Shown: positions 12,101 to 22,709 of the stretch, piece after piece
Position numbering within the stretch: position 1 is the stretch's first letter
Layout: every line of letters begins with the position of its first letter
Assembly (NCBI RefSeq): GCF_022539315.1
Contig: NC_066317.1
Location: 55,093,179-55,157,178, forward strand
Length of the DNA: 64,000 bases
Reading direction: 5' to 3'
From: Serinus canaria
Lineage: Eukaryota; Chordata; Aves; Passeriformes; Fringillidae
Program-made: the position numbers and the translations under genes
The notes under the pieces: generated by a model
What the model saw: the letters and a program-made list of their open reading frames with translations, nothing else
The model's database searches: none
What the model was told of the DNA's origin: nothing

Positions 12101-15100
12101 AGAACATCTCCAGTGTGAGATGGCAAATGAAACACCATTACTGGAAAAAAATCACATGCTCTACAATTTATTCTTAATGAAGCACAGATTTTTGGTGAAG
12201 TAATGAATTGTGTAGCTAAAAGACAAAAAAAAAATATGACTTTCTTGGATTGTCTAATGAACTAGACTCTTATTTATTTACAGAGCAGGATAAAGCCAGA
12301 ACTCAAGAAATTATCTAGACCTTAGTAATTAAAAAAAAAAAAATGAAGCAATTTGATTTTTTTTTTCCCTCCTAATCTTTTCATTGAATGAAACTTTCAG
12401 GTAATATTGGTATGAATTCTGCATTTCAATAAACTGATCTCCTTCTTTTACAGGTTAAAATTAGACAAGCATTTATTGGATATTCTCTGAGTGCACTGTG
12501 CTCCTGAGAAAAAAGTTATGGTTGTACACAGACTGAAAGGAAAGGTGTTAGGTGTCACAGGCCTATTTTTAATGTCTGATAGTATTCATAATAAATATGA
12601 CAGGATTCAGATAATGCTGTCTAATTATGTAGGATAATGAAATGGATTGAGAGAAGATTTGTGTCATACTGGTTTTTGATAATGATTTTAGACAGACATT
12701 GTTCAGACTTGACAGGGAAGAAGGATGCAAAATTGGTGTCTAGAGGCTAGAGATGGTGATCAGGTATTTTCTGGGGAACTGGAACAAGCTTCTATGTGTG
12801 TTTATCTACATACATGCTTACATGCACACATGTATATACATATAAATTGTCTTGCTCCCCATATAGCATAGCAATTATGTGGACATGATAATGAAACCTA
12901 TATTACCCTTCAAGAAATAAAGGTATTATTCATATGGGATTTTATGACCTATAATGTATTTGATGGAGCTCTCTATTAATAAATACCCTAGTTCTGTGGG
13001 TCTCCTGAGTAACAAAAGTAATAATTTAAACATATTATTATGGATGCTGTCAAAGTAAATCTATATATATGTTGAAGTTGCAGACAGTTGAATACTCCAT
13101 ATCTGGTGTTGCACAGCTGTGACAGTTAAAGTATTCTAATCCTTCTGAGAACTTGTGGAAGTTAAAGCTTCATATATGCTGGCTGGGTTATTTTTGAATC
13201 GAGTTTAGGATGATCTTTCAAATGAACAGATGAGGGCGTAGCAGGGGAAAATGAAGGCATTAAAGAAATCAGAAGAACTACATGACTTGTGGAAGACAAT
13301 GAGGGGTGCAAGAGTTATGAATGAAATTAAATAGCATTGACTCAATATCAGTCCTGCTGTGTTTTCCCTTTGAAATTCCAACCTTTGTAGGATCAGACAC
13401 CTCTCATTCTATAAGTTTCATTTTTATCCCCTCAGAAATTCACTGAAGTTGTATCTTAGGAAAGCCTTCCACTTGGGTTCATCAGCTTTATTTAAATTTT
13501 CTTCTGAAGGCAAAGACCAAATCTTTTTACTATAGACAGTCATTGCCTCAAACATAGGGAAGCAGCATCTCTAAAAGCAATAAGTGCAACGATAATACAA
13601 AATTATAAAGGTGTACTTCAGCATCTTGGTGGATAGAAAAACAGATGCACAAATGCAAACTGAAATTCTCTAGTTTATGTTTAATTGCACTTTTTGGAAA
13701 GATATTAAACATATATTACTCAAAAATGAATTAATTAATGATTAATAAATTAATAAGCGACATTTCAGTTAAAAGGAGGGAAGTAATTAATTCCACCAAG
13801 ATAAATAAATACTTTTTGATTTCAATAGCCTGGAGGAAGCCTTTTAACCACAAGCCATCTCTTCTTTTTTTCTATTACATTTGAACATTTTATAATGAGC
13901 ATTTATGTCTCCACAGCCAGCATACTAATATGGTCTCTATTGTTTTTTCTGAGTTAGTAACTAAAGACACAGATGTGTTTCTTAGGTCAGTGATGTTTCA
14001 CTCCAATAATTGCACTGAGTTTGGGCTGAGTGGCCAAAGCCTGCTGACAGGCTGGACAGCCCTCCTCCCCCCAGTGCTGTTGGTTATCATTCAGAGAAAG
14101 GCAGCATGCCTAGGGGAAGCCAGCAGTCCTGTCACTCCTGCTTGCCATGCTCAGGAGTACAACAGCTGCTTACCCCAGAATCCATTGCTTTCGTTCTGGT
14201 AGGCTTTTGAGGACTGAAAATTAAAACTAATTTTTGTGCTCTGTGCATCTGTAAGAACAGTGGAAGAATCCAGGATGGCACAGAAGGGTCACTGAAGTCT
14301 CCATTTGGAATAGAGATGGGCTTAGAGTCCAAACTCCAAGGCTGAGTTTGAATCTAAATGTTCCCCCATGCTGAGTTCTCAGGACAATCACTGTCATGTG
14401 GATTAGAACATACAATAAAAACCAAAAGAAAAACTATGCTTTATATGCTGTTCAAATTACTATTTTCTAATTTTCTTCCTGTCTTCCTTTCTTCTGTTGA
14501 TGGCTTTCTTTTCTAGCCTACTCCTTCACCTGCCCTTCAGGGTAGCTTTACAATGCAGGGTAGCATTACAAAAGTAGACTGTTCAATGAGATATAGGTGA
14601 ATATAGTGAATGTAAAATTTTTTAACAGAAGTTTTGAATTTAACCCAGGATATGGATTTTTTTTTTTTGTGGTTAAAATGATTAAGGAGAGAAAGGAAGC
14701 AAAGAAATTAACTGAAGATCTCCCTGAACCCAGGATAATGGAGAGTTCCCAGGATTCATCTTCATATTCTCCTAAGACTAAAAGCCATGAAAACATGATT
14801 ATATAGAAAGCTTAGAAACTTCTTCTGATCAGAGAAAGATTGGCATGATACACTGCAACACCTTAGTTTTGCTACCAAACTTTAACTGAACTAGAAAAAT
14901 TAACACAAGTGATCTTACTTTTGATACTCCAATTAATTCACTTTGTTAAAACCAAGGGCATAACTTTTGCCTCCCCTCCAAGTTATTAATATTGTGCTGG
15001 GAAAGAACAAAAGATATGGAAACAAAAGCTCAGATGAATGCAGGTTCACTACCACTTGTGAGTCATTTAAAGTGTTATTCCAGAAAAAATTCTATTCAAC

Positions 15101-16067
15101 CCAAACCTGATCTATGAGCAATAAGGAAAAAAAAACCCCAGTGCTTTTCCAACATTAATAGCTATTTCCTTTGGGCCTACTATGATGACAGAAATAAGAA
15201 ATATATATTTTTAAAGAATATTTTGTCATACTGAAAGGTGCATAAAAGAAAAATCAATTTATCTGAAGACATAAAAGTATTGAAGTAAGACTTGGATTTC
15301 TCACGTTTTTCCTAGGGTGACAAAGTTTGCTATGTGAGCATTTTTGCTTTTTACTTCACCCCATCATTCTCACTTAGTGCCTTGCCACACCTATCCTGAA
15401 ATTCTAGCTAAGGAGAATTGATATCATCTTTTTTAGATAAGAACCTCTGGGTCCATGAAAATACCTTTTCTAATGAAGATTACTAGATTTTACTTAAAAA
15501 TGTATATATTTTATCTTTATGCCTCATGGAAAAGCACAGATTTTCAGGCTCTATTAAGTACAAAACAAAATATATTGAATTTACTCTCTTATACTGCTGC
15601 AAATTTGGGTATAAGTGGCCATTCACCTAAATAGATAACAGTTCTCATTTATTTCATATAATGAAGGATCTTCCTGCTGTGGAAAATTATCTTTGATTGC
15701 CATTTTTTCTTCCAAAAGCACTTAAATTTTTTAGACCTCTATTTAAACAAAAATGTATGTGTCTTTAGATGAAACCAAGGGTTAAATCAAATACAAGTAT
15801 GCATTTTCAGGTTCTTTTTACTCTGCCATGAGTGTGAATTTCTTATTTTAGGAAAAGCATATTTAGGACAGTCCGTATCAGCATGTTTACTATTCCACAG
15901 TACAATTAACAGTTTATTTGATGAACACTGGCTTGTGAGTCCTGTGCAAGGTTTGTTATGTATATAACACTTAACAGCTTCATGGCCTTTGGTCTGCCCA
16001 GCTTCAGGGAAGAAGCCCAAACCCACAACACCTGGGAGTTTACAATCAGTCATATCTGAGCTGGAGT
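9155..16067. other. Long unique AT-rich block
   Basis: Nearly 7 kb with only simple repeats: a (TTTG)n run near 10258-10277, G10 at 10651-10660, short A-runs near 12229 and 12333, and alternating ATGT/ACAT sequence near 12800-12850. Open frames reach 102 codons (11356-11664, plus) but show no domain, signal peptide or membrane pattern that I recognise. I call no gene. Confidence 0.5.
10651..10660. repeat. G10 homopolymer
   Basis: Ten consecutive guanines in an AT-rich setting. A similar G8 run lies at 32536-32543. Such runs are assembly- and slippage-prone. Confidence 0.9.
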
Positions 16068-16400
16068 TTGAAGGGGGGTGGCCTTGGCTGGCTGCCAGAT
16101 GCCCACCTAGCTGCTCTCTCACCTCCTCTCCTCAACAGGGCAGGGGAGAAAGTAGCATGAAAAACCTGATGCGTCAGGATAAAGACAGGGAGATCTTCTG
16201 CCAATTACTGCCATGGGCAAAGAGACTTGTCTTATTAATTAAATTTATTGCCATTTAAAATAGAAGAAAAAAAATGATGAGAAACAAAAGATAAACTTTA
16301 AAGCACCTTCCCCCCTCCTTTGCTTTTTTTTTTTTTTTCCAGGCTGGACTTCATTCCTTCATTCCCAACCCCACTACTCTGAGCAGAGCAGGGAAAGGTA
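16068..16400 (-). mobile_element. Fragment of a bird endogenous-retrovirus LTR
   Basis: The stretch matches, by recognition, the 3' half of a common bird LTR read on the minus strand. In plus-strand order it has the GGCCTTGGCTGGCTGCCAG segment near the LTR end, the CTGCTCTCTCAC and CTCCTCTCCTCAACAGGGCAG segments, the AAAGACAGGGAGATC block, then ACTGCCATGGGCAA. A minus-strand AATAAA (complement of TTTATT at 16244-16249) follows, then the ACCTTCCCCCC run and a T-run leading to CCAGGCTGGACTTCATTCC. The terminal CA of the LTR is eroded near 16068, and the upstream U3 part beyond about 16400 is missing. No retroviral coding remnant adjoins it. The family (ERVL- or ERVK-like) is uncertain. Confidence 0.65.
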
Positions 16401-18879
16401 ATTTCATGTCATAAACTAGATTAGAAGGCAGATAATATTTTCTAAAGGACAGATATACAGCACTGGTCTCAGAGAATTTCAAATTATTGGCAAGCCTAAG
16501 TGTTATGCTTGAGCAGGCCTGAGACCAGTGATGCACATGCTCACAAATTCAGTAATTACTGTGTAGCTGTTTGAGTATTCCTGATGGATAGTAGACATCT
16601 GATGCAGACATTTTTATGAATGCCAAATATTTCCCTTTGCAAATCTGTGCTTATAAACAAAAAAATAAAATTTTGAAAAGTTTAAACAAAGTTTAATTGA
16701 TAACAGATTTTTATGCTTTTTTGTTTGGTTGGTTTGCTTTGTTAGTTTGTTTTTGTGGGGCATTGTACTGGGTTTGAACAGTACTGTGAGGGCTGCCAAG
16801 GGTATTTGTGGTTTTTTTGTGACTGGTAACCTTTGAAAATGTATACATTTTATTTATGCTTTGTACTAGTATAAAAAGGAATATTTTAGGAACAAAAAGA
16901 AAATTCAGAAAGTGTAAGTAAAGCTTTTTTTTTCCATTTCTGCATATCATTACAGAGAGTTATTTACTTCTGTGAATGCCTGTCTAGCCTTAAGGATGCA
17001 CTTTTTCCCTTTTGGCTTCTCTCTTCACGAATATTCTGACTGGAATGTTAAGTTCAAGTAAGACAAACACATCTCCTTATCTGCATGTAAATGCTGGCAA
17101 GAATTGTTCAATGAAATTAATAGCTTCTATCTCTCAGAGATGATTTACCTTTCATGTATTTAAGTATGCAACCATTCTGAGTGATTACAGCATTTTTTAA
17201 ATTGTTTAGACTATGAGTAAAGTCATCTGTTATACTTAAACTCCAAAATCTGCTTGTCCCTTAGGTAACAACTGGGTAAGGCTTTCCAGAGAGACATCTA
17301 TTCTGGGAAACCTATAAAAACCCCAAAGTTGAACTAGGTAGAATCTCACAGTACCAGTTTTTCAACTCCTTGTGCAGTTTTTTTTTAGAAATTTAAAAAA
17401 GTAATGTATTAGGCTCTTATTCCATATGTAGTAAAGAGAATTCTTGATACTTCCTCTAATTTCCTCAGTACTACATTAAATATAATAATAATATCTATAA
17501 AGTATTATGCAGATGAGTATTTAATACAATCTCATCTTATATAAACAAAAGATATTTTTATTTCATGTGTAATTGCCTTTTATCTGGGAAACAATTCCTT
17601 CCCATGACACTGTTTTTGATAGATGAGGAACATTATGGAGTTGATGAATTTTGGTGGCAAAGAACAGAAGAGAGGACCTGCATCAAAGGACTTATCAGGC
17701 ATAGGCAACAACAGTAAAATATGTCTAACTTAGAAAGAACTACAAAACATAACATCTATTTCACTTAGCATCAAACAAGAGGGGCCACGAAGCATGGCTG
17801 AATATACTGTAAGAAATTTAAACCTGCAATAAAAGACCAAAGTCACAACTCCAAACTATGATAGGAAGACAGAGTAGATGACAGTTATAATTTATGTTCT
17901 AGATCTCAAAAAAGGTGAAGAATTTGCTAACATATCTTGCAGATTAACTGAGGAAGTAGACTATGCTCCACACTCAGATTTATACCATCTTCTACTATTT
18001 CTTGACTGTGACAACAATGTCCCATACTTCAAATCAAACCCCTTGACTTAGATTTGCTATCTGAAGACTGACTCTGTACACTTTATTTCTTACCTCTATT
18101 CATCCTTTTCATAAGCATATAAAACTTTGTCTTGAGCTCATTAAGATTTTTCTTATATTATTGAAGCAATTACTTTTCACACTTTCAGAAACGGTCTTCC
18201 AATTTTTCATTAAAATTTATTCAAGACTTATTCTTAATGTTGCATCTTGGTACTTATCCTACAAAATTGTTTGAAATGTCATCATGTTCTCTTATGAGAA
18301 ACAAACTCATGCAAGTCTGTAAATCTCCCTCCACAAAACAGAAAAAAATGAACCATTTTTGACTTTGTATTATTAAATTTCATTCTGTTTTGCACTATTC
18401 AACACTCTCATTTAATTCATCCTACACAATGATCCTCTCATTTTCTGTATTAGAGGAAAGTCCTAACCAGTATAGACCAAAATTACAAAAACTCTCACCT
18501 ATTTTTTCTACATTTCACAACACTCATTAAAATCCAGACATTTCTACTTGAAATAAAAACTTCCTATGGGGCACTAATTTCTGTACCTAAATTTAAATAG
18601 ATTGACTCCACAGCATTAAGCTATCTAATAAATCTTATCAGAGAAAGTTATATTATTTGATACAATATAGACTCCATACAATCATGTTGAAAATGTGTTA
18701 TACTCTATTTACCATTGTATTCTTAATGATTCTTTACATAATTCATTGTATGACTTAAACAAAGTTGAAATCAAAAAAACAGCTTAATAACTTGGAGCAC
18801 CTTTTTTTGCACTGTTTATGAGTAGAGGTATTTCTCTTCTTCTACCACAGAATATTTAAAGACCAGTTAAAAATCATGC
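16401..18879. other. Unique AT-rich DNA
   Basis: No gene or transposon recognised. The T/G-rich patch at about 16715-16820 is low-complexity and resembles the tract at 8.6 kb. Confidence 0.5.
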
Positions 18880-19140
18880 AACTCTGGCAGTTTGAGCCTG
18901 GCCCACACCCATGCAGCTGCACCAAGCAACTCTTTGAGAACAGGAGAAAATAGAAAGTAAAAGAGGAGATTTGTGCATTGAGATAATAAAGTTTAATAAA
19001 GAAAGAGAATATCTGAATATTTGTAATATTTGTGTTAACTGCAATCTTCTGGCAACAAATAGAAAACACAGCACCATAGAGAGTGCTGTGATGGAGATTG
19101 AACTAATCTCCATCAATTAGTTCAATCCCAGCCACACAAA
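18880..19140 (-). mobile_element. Degenerate bird LTR fragment with an internal rearrangement
   Basis: The right part, read on the minus strand, follows the start of a widespread bird LTR: a GGCTGGGAT segment at its outer end, then sequence ending in GGTGCTGTGTTTTCTATTTG (complement of 19057-19076). The left part (GCCTGGCCCACACCCATGCAG, then CAACTCTTTGAG) fits the same kind of element less firmly. Inside, at 19090-19127, two overlapping inverted repeats interrupt the expected sequence. The outer TG terminus would lie near 19137. There is no coding remnant. Confidence 0.5.
19090..19127. repeat. Two overlapping, mutually exclusive perfect hairpins
   Basis: Arm pair one is GATGGAGATT/AATCTCCATC (10 bp, 5-nt loop, about 19090-19099 with 19105-19114). 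Arm pair two is GATTGAACTAAT/ATTAGTTCAATC (12 bp, 8-nt loop, 19096-19107 with 19116-19127). The pairs share sequence, so only one can form at a time. Overlapping inverted repeats of this form are what a template switch during replication leaves behind. Confidence 0.9.
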
Positions 19141-20915
19141 CTCCATAGAGTAAGTTCTCCAGAAAGCACAGCCCTGAGAAGAGGAGGACTTGTGTCAGCA
19201 ACCTTAATAACTGCATGCTTGAACTAATCACATAATCTATACCTAATAATAGACAGGTGATTGTTTACATAAATGTATTTGTTCATTGTTCTTAAGAAAA
19301 ATGTTCTTTGTCACTTTGGAGTAGATGGAATTCAAAGCCTATGGTCAGTAGCAGAAATTTGAAGATTGGTAAGAAAGGGACTTAATCTTTATAAAGAGTA
19401 TTGCAAGTGCAAGTTCATTAGAAAGTGAGCAGCAAGTGAGATGCAGCCCTTGTAATTGAGGATATGTTAATGTGTTCTTATCTTCCTTGTCTTAGGCAGA
19501 AACATGTTACAATTGTATTCATACTTCAAATTTAAACATAGCATTCTCAGTTGAGGTGGAAACCAGTCATAGTTTATATTTAATTTTTATATTATTTTTC
19601 CAGTTTATATGAGGTATACAAGGGAGTACATTCCACTGCATCGTTCCCACAGAAATGTAATAAATAAACAGCATGTATGAATAAATGCATCCTCATTTGT
19701 AGACAATTTTTGGAAATGAATCTTTTGCAGAAATGTAACTTGTAATAAAGAATGAGAACTTGTTTATAGCGAATATCTACTGGAATTAAATACATCAAAA
19801 GAAGAGTAAATTTCACCTTGTTTTTTAGAGGAATACCTAATTTTTTTTTTATTTTGCTTTTAACTGGCTTCTGTTAAACTTTATTTCACATTAGGGATTT
19901 TGCACTACTTAAATTTAACTCTGGCTTGGCTTCTACTCCTTTCATGTTTCATCTGTGTTTTTGTATTTGTCCTTTGAATTATTTTCTGTCAGCTAAAAAC
20001 TCCTTCACCAATAAAGTGATAAAAATTTTGCAGATGTCTCTTGCATTAAAACATATAAATTTTGTTTATCTTCTTCGTAGATAACAAATTTAATTTCACG
20101 GCTTTGGGAATAGTGATACTATTTAACTTAATTTGTGTCTCCAGATTAGTGAAGTTTTAGATTTCTATGGGCAAGTTCCACATTCTGACTCCTTTCATAA
20201 CTTTCTGAACCAAGAATTTCCGAGGTTTGTACTAAAAATATCAGATTGGAAGTGAACATGACAGTGCTAGATCAACAGAGTGTCTACTTGACAATAATGT
20301 TTCTGCAGTAGATTATTATGAATAATACATAGTTAACTTATTCTGCATAGTCTGAAAAGTTATGCAAATCACATTAGTAAATTGCCTACAATTTTAGCTG
20401 TTTTGACAAAGAAGGTAAATTGTCTTGGCTGATACTGCACAAAATTGATATGCAGGTTGCTCACATGAAATCTTTATGAATTTTTTCAATTAAAAGAACT
20501 GGATCTTCCTTATTGAAAGGTATTTTCATATAAAACGTGTATACAGTTGGAAACCCCATGCTCTTAGCAGTATTTTATCAGTGTACCAGAAAAACACTGA
20601 ATCTGACTATCTAAACCTTCTATTACCTGGAAATCAGAGCTGTAGCAGGGATGGGCAATGCAAACTTACAGTATGGACATTTGCAGTGTGCTCAGAATTC
20701 AAAATAGCAAGCTAAGCATGACCTAGCCATTTGCTCCCACCCCCAGCCCCACTGGGACAGGAAGTTGAGTAAGTCAAGCTAAAGGCAGTTCAACACATGA
20801 AGGAAAGAGGAAGAAAAAAAATGTTGTGCAAAGGTAAATCACCTCCATAGGCACACCTGACTGTCTGACACCCAGACAGCCTCCAAGCAATTTTTACCTA
20901 CCCCAAAACCACCTC
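19141..20915. other. Unique AT-rich DNA
   Basis: No gene or known element recognised. Several short frames on both strands have no protein-like features. Confidence 0.5.
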
Positions 20916-21144
20916 CCCTCAGTGTTTATTGCTGAGCATGACAGAATATGGCATGGAATACTTGGCCAGTTTAGGTCACTTCTCCAGGCTGTGTCCCTGT
21001 CTGAACATTTTTTCCTCTCTTGGCCTTCTCTCTGGGATGACAGTGTGGGAAAAGGGGAAAACTTTGTTGCTGTACAAGTACTGCTCAGCAATAACCAAAA
21101 CACCAGTGGCTTGTTAAGACTGTTTTGGACACAAACCCAAAACA
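20916..21144 (-). mobile_element. Truncated U3 part of a bird endogenous-retrovirus LTR
   Basis: Read on the minus strand, this follows the U3 region of a common bird LTR. In plus-strand order it has GCTGAGCATGACAGAATATGG (just outside the usual TATA region), CATGGAATACTTGGCCAG, CCAGGCTGTGTCCCTGTCTG, the GTACTGCTCAGCAATAACC block, and CTGTTTTGGACACAAACCC followed by AAAACACAG. The outermost LTR bases are missing because CR1 sequence begins at about 21146. The R and U5 parts on the other side are also absent. Plus- and minus-strand frames of about 119 codons crossing it are not genes. Confidence 0.65.
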
Positions 21145-21145
21145 C

Positions 21146-21695
21146 AGAAAACAACAATGTCTTGGGCTGCTTGATGAGGGAAACTGTCAGCATGTTGAGG
21201 GAAGTGATCTGCTCAGCACTGCTGAAAAACTTCTGTAGTGCTGTACCCATTTCTGGGGTGCCCAGGACAAGAAGGACCTGACTGCAGGCCAGTGCAGGGC
21301 TGTTAATGTGGTTAAGGACTGAAGTATCTGTCAGATAAGGAGAGGTTGAGAAAATGGGATCTGATACTGGGACTGGTTGAGTATGGAGAGTTCAGCCTGG
21401 ACTCCTCTCAGTAGTGTCCCCTGATGGGACAAGTAGCAAGAAACACAGATTAAAATATATGAAATTCCATTGTGCACTAGGATTTATTTTTAGTTGAGTG
21501 GGCTGTTACCACTGCCACAAGTTGCCCAGAGATGTCGTGGAGTTTCCACCCATGGAGATATTTGTAATCAATCTGGATGTACTCCTGGACAGCCTGCATT
21601 AGCTGTCCTTGTTTAAACAGCAGAAAGTTTGGACTACATGGTCTCAAGAGGTATTTACAAATCTAAATTACTGTCTGATTCTATAAATTCAGACA
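21146..21695 (+). mobile_element. CR1 LINE, 3' part, degenerate
   Basis: The start encodes a recognisable stretch near the C-terminus of CR1 ORF2 (NNNVLGCLMRETVSMLREVI, from about 21150), which fits the family pattern LGC..R..V...REVI..L.SAL. It stops at the TGA ending 21281. The later part has the CR1 features TTGCCCAGAGATGTCGTGGAG, CCATGGAGATATTTG, GACTACATGGTCTC and a tail near ATTCTATAAATTC at about 21680-21692, marking the 3' end. It has many substitutions and indels, so it is an old copy. It abuts the LTR piece at 20916-21144. Confidence 0.75.
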
Positions 21696-21933
21696 TTAGT
21701 AGGAGTTACCATAGATATGCAATTGTTGCTCAGAACAGTAATAGAAAACATGTATTTCATTTAATAGATTAATATTTAAATTTAATGTTTATATTGCTGT
21801 TATTGTTGTTCTCTAAAATCAAAAACTTTAAAATATTGTTAGGGTCTTAGAAAACTTGCACATATATTCTATGTATAAGTGATTTCTCTATTTAAATATA
21901 TTGAAGTCAATTGCAGGTATGAAAAAGTTACTT

Positions 21934-21974
21934 AAAAAAAAAAAAAAGAAAGAAAGAAAGATGAAAAGAAAGAT
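21934..21974. repeat. A14 then (GAAA)n tract
   Basis: Fourteen adenines followed by several GAAA units and a decayed copy. This is a simple-sequence tract. Confidence 0.85.
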
Positions 21975-22681
21975 GCTTACTTTTGTTAACAAGAAGGAAA
22001 GATGACCACAGTATTTTGCAAAATATTTTGTTAGAAATATCTCCTGCTGCAACTCATTTAATGCAATAGCATTTAATACATGTGGAAAAGAGAATCATAG
22101 GCTGAAATCACCTTTATTCTTGCTTACATAAAGAACTATTTAAGTAGTGTTGAAATAAGCATAACCAACTGATGTGCCAAGTATTGCAGCAGTGAATTTG
22201 GCATATAGAGTTATTGCATGTGATATGTAATCTAACAAATTTCCAAACAAACATTCTGGAAACAATTACAAGTAAGCAAGTAACCCTGAGCAAAGACCAT
22301 TGAAGTTTTAAATTGCATTTTGGTCACCCACGACCATGTTAAAAAATGTTCCACAGAATTTCTGTGCCTTGAGCAACAAAGAGGGAGTTTTGGCTGTCTT
22401 TCCAAGTGAGAGTTTAATGTTGTGAATCATTAGGAAGCATACACATTAGTCTCAAAAATAATTGTTTGGTTTATAGTCACTTGAGGCTATAGTCTCAATC
22501 AGACCTCAGCTGTGGTGGGCTAGGAGAACATAGAATTCAGTATAAATACAGTTTGTTGATATATCACTGACAGAAGCATATGTTACACCATTAACTTCCA
22601 AAACAAACATGCAAAATTGTTACCAAAGAAGGAAAAATAATATAGCATTTTAAAAACATCTTTCAAGTCACTTTGAAAATA

Positions 22682-22709
22682 ATCTGATACATTCATAGAT
22701 GTATCAGAT
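22682..22709. repeat. Perfect 11-bp inverted repeat, 6-nt loop
   Basis: ATCTGATACAT (22682-22692) and ATGTATCAGAT (22699-22709) are exact reverse complements around TCATAG. The composition is AT-rich, so chance is possible, but the lack of any mismatch over 11 bp is notable. Confidence 0.9.

Noticed and set aside
20894..21281. 119-codon frames on both strands as a new gene
   Set aside because: They cross an LTR remnant and run into CR1 ORF2 sequence, so they are mobile-element debris.
22090..22125. Another CR1 3' end (GAGAATCATAGGCTGAAATC)
   Set aside because: Only one octamer-like word matches, and the following sequence does not continue as CR1.
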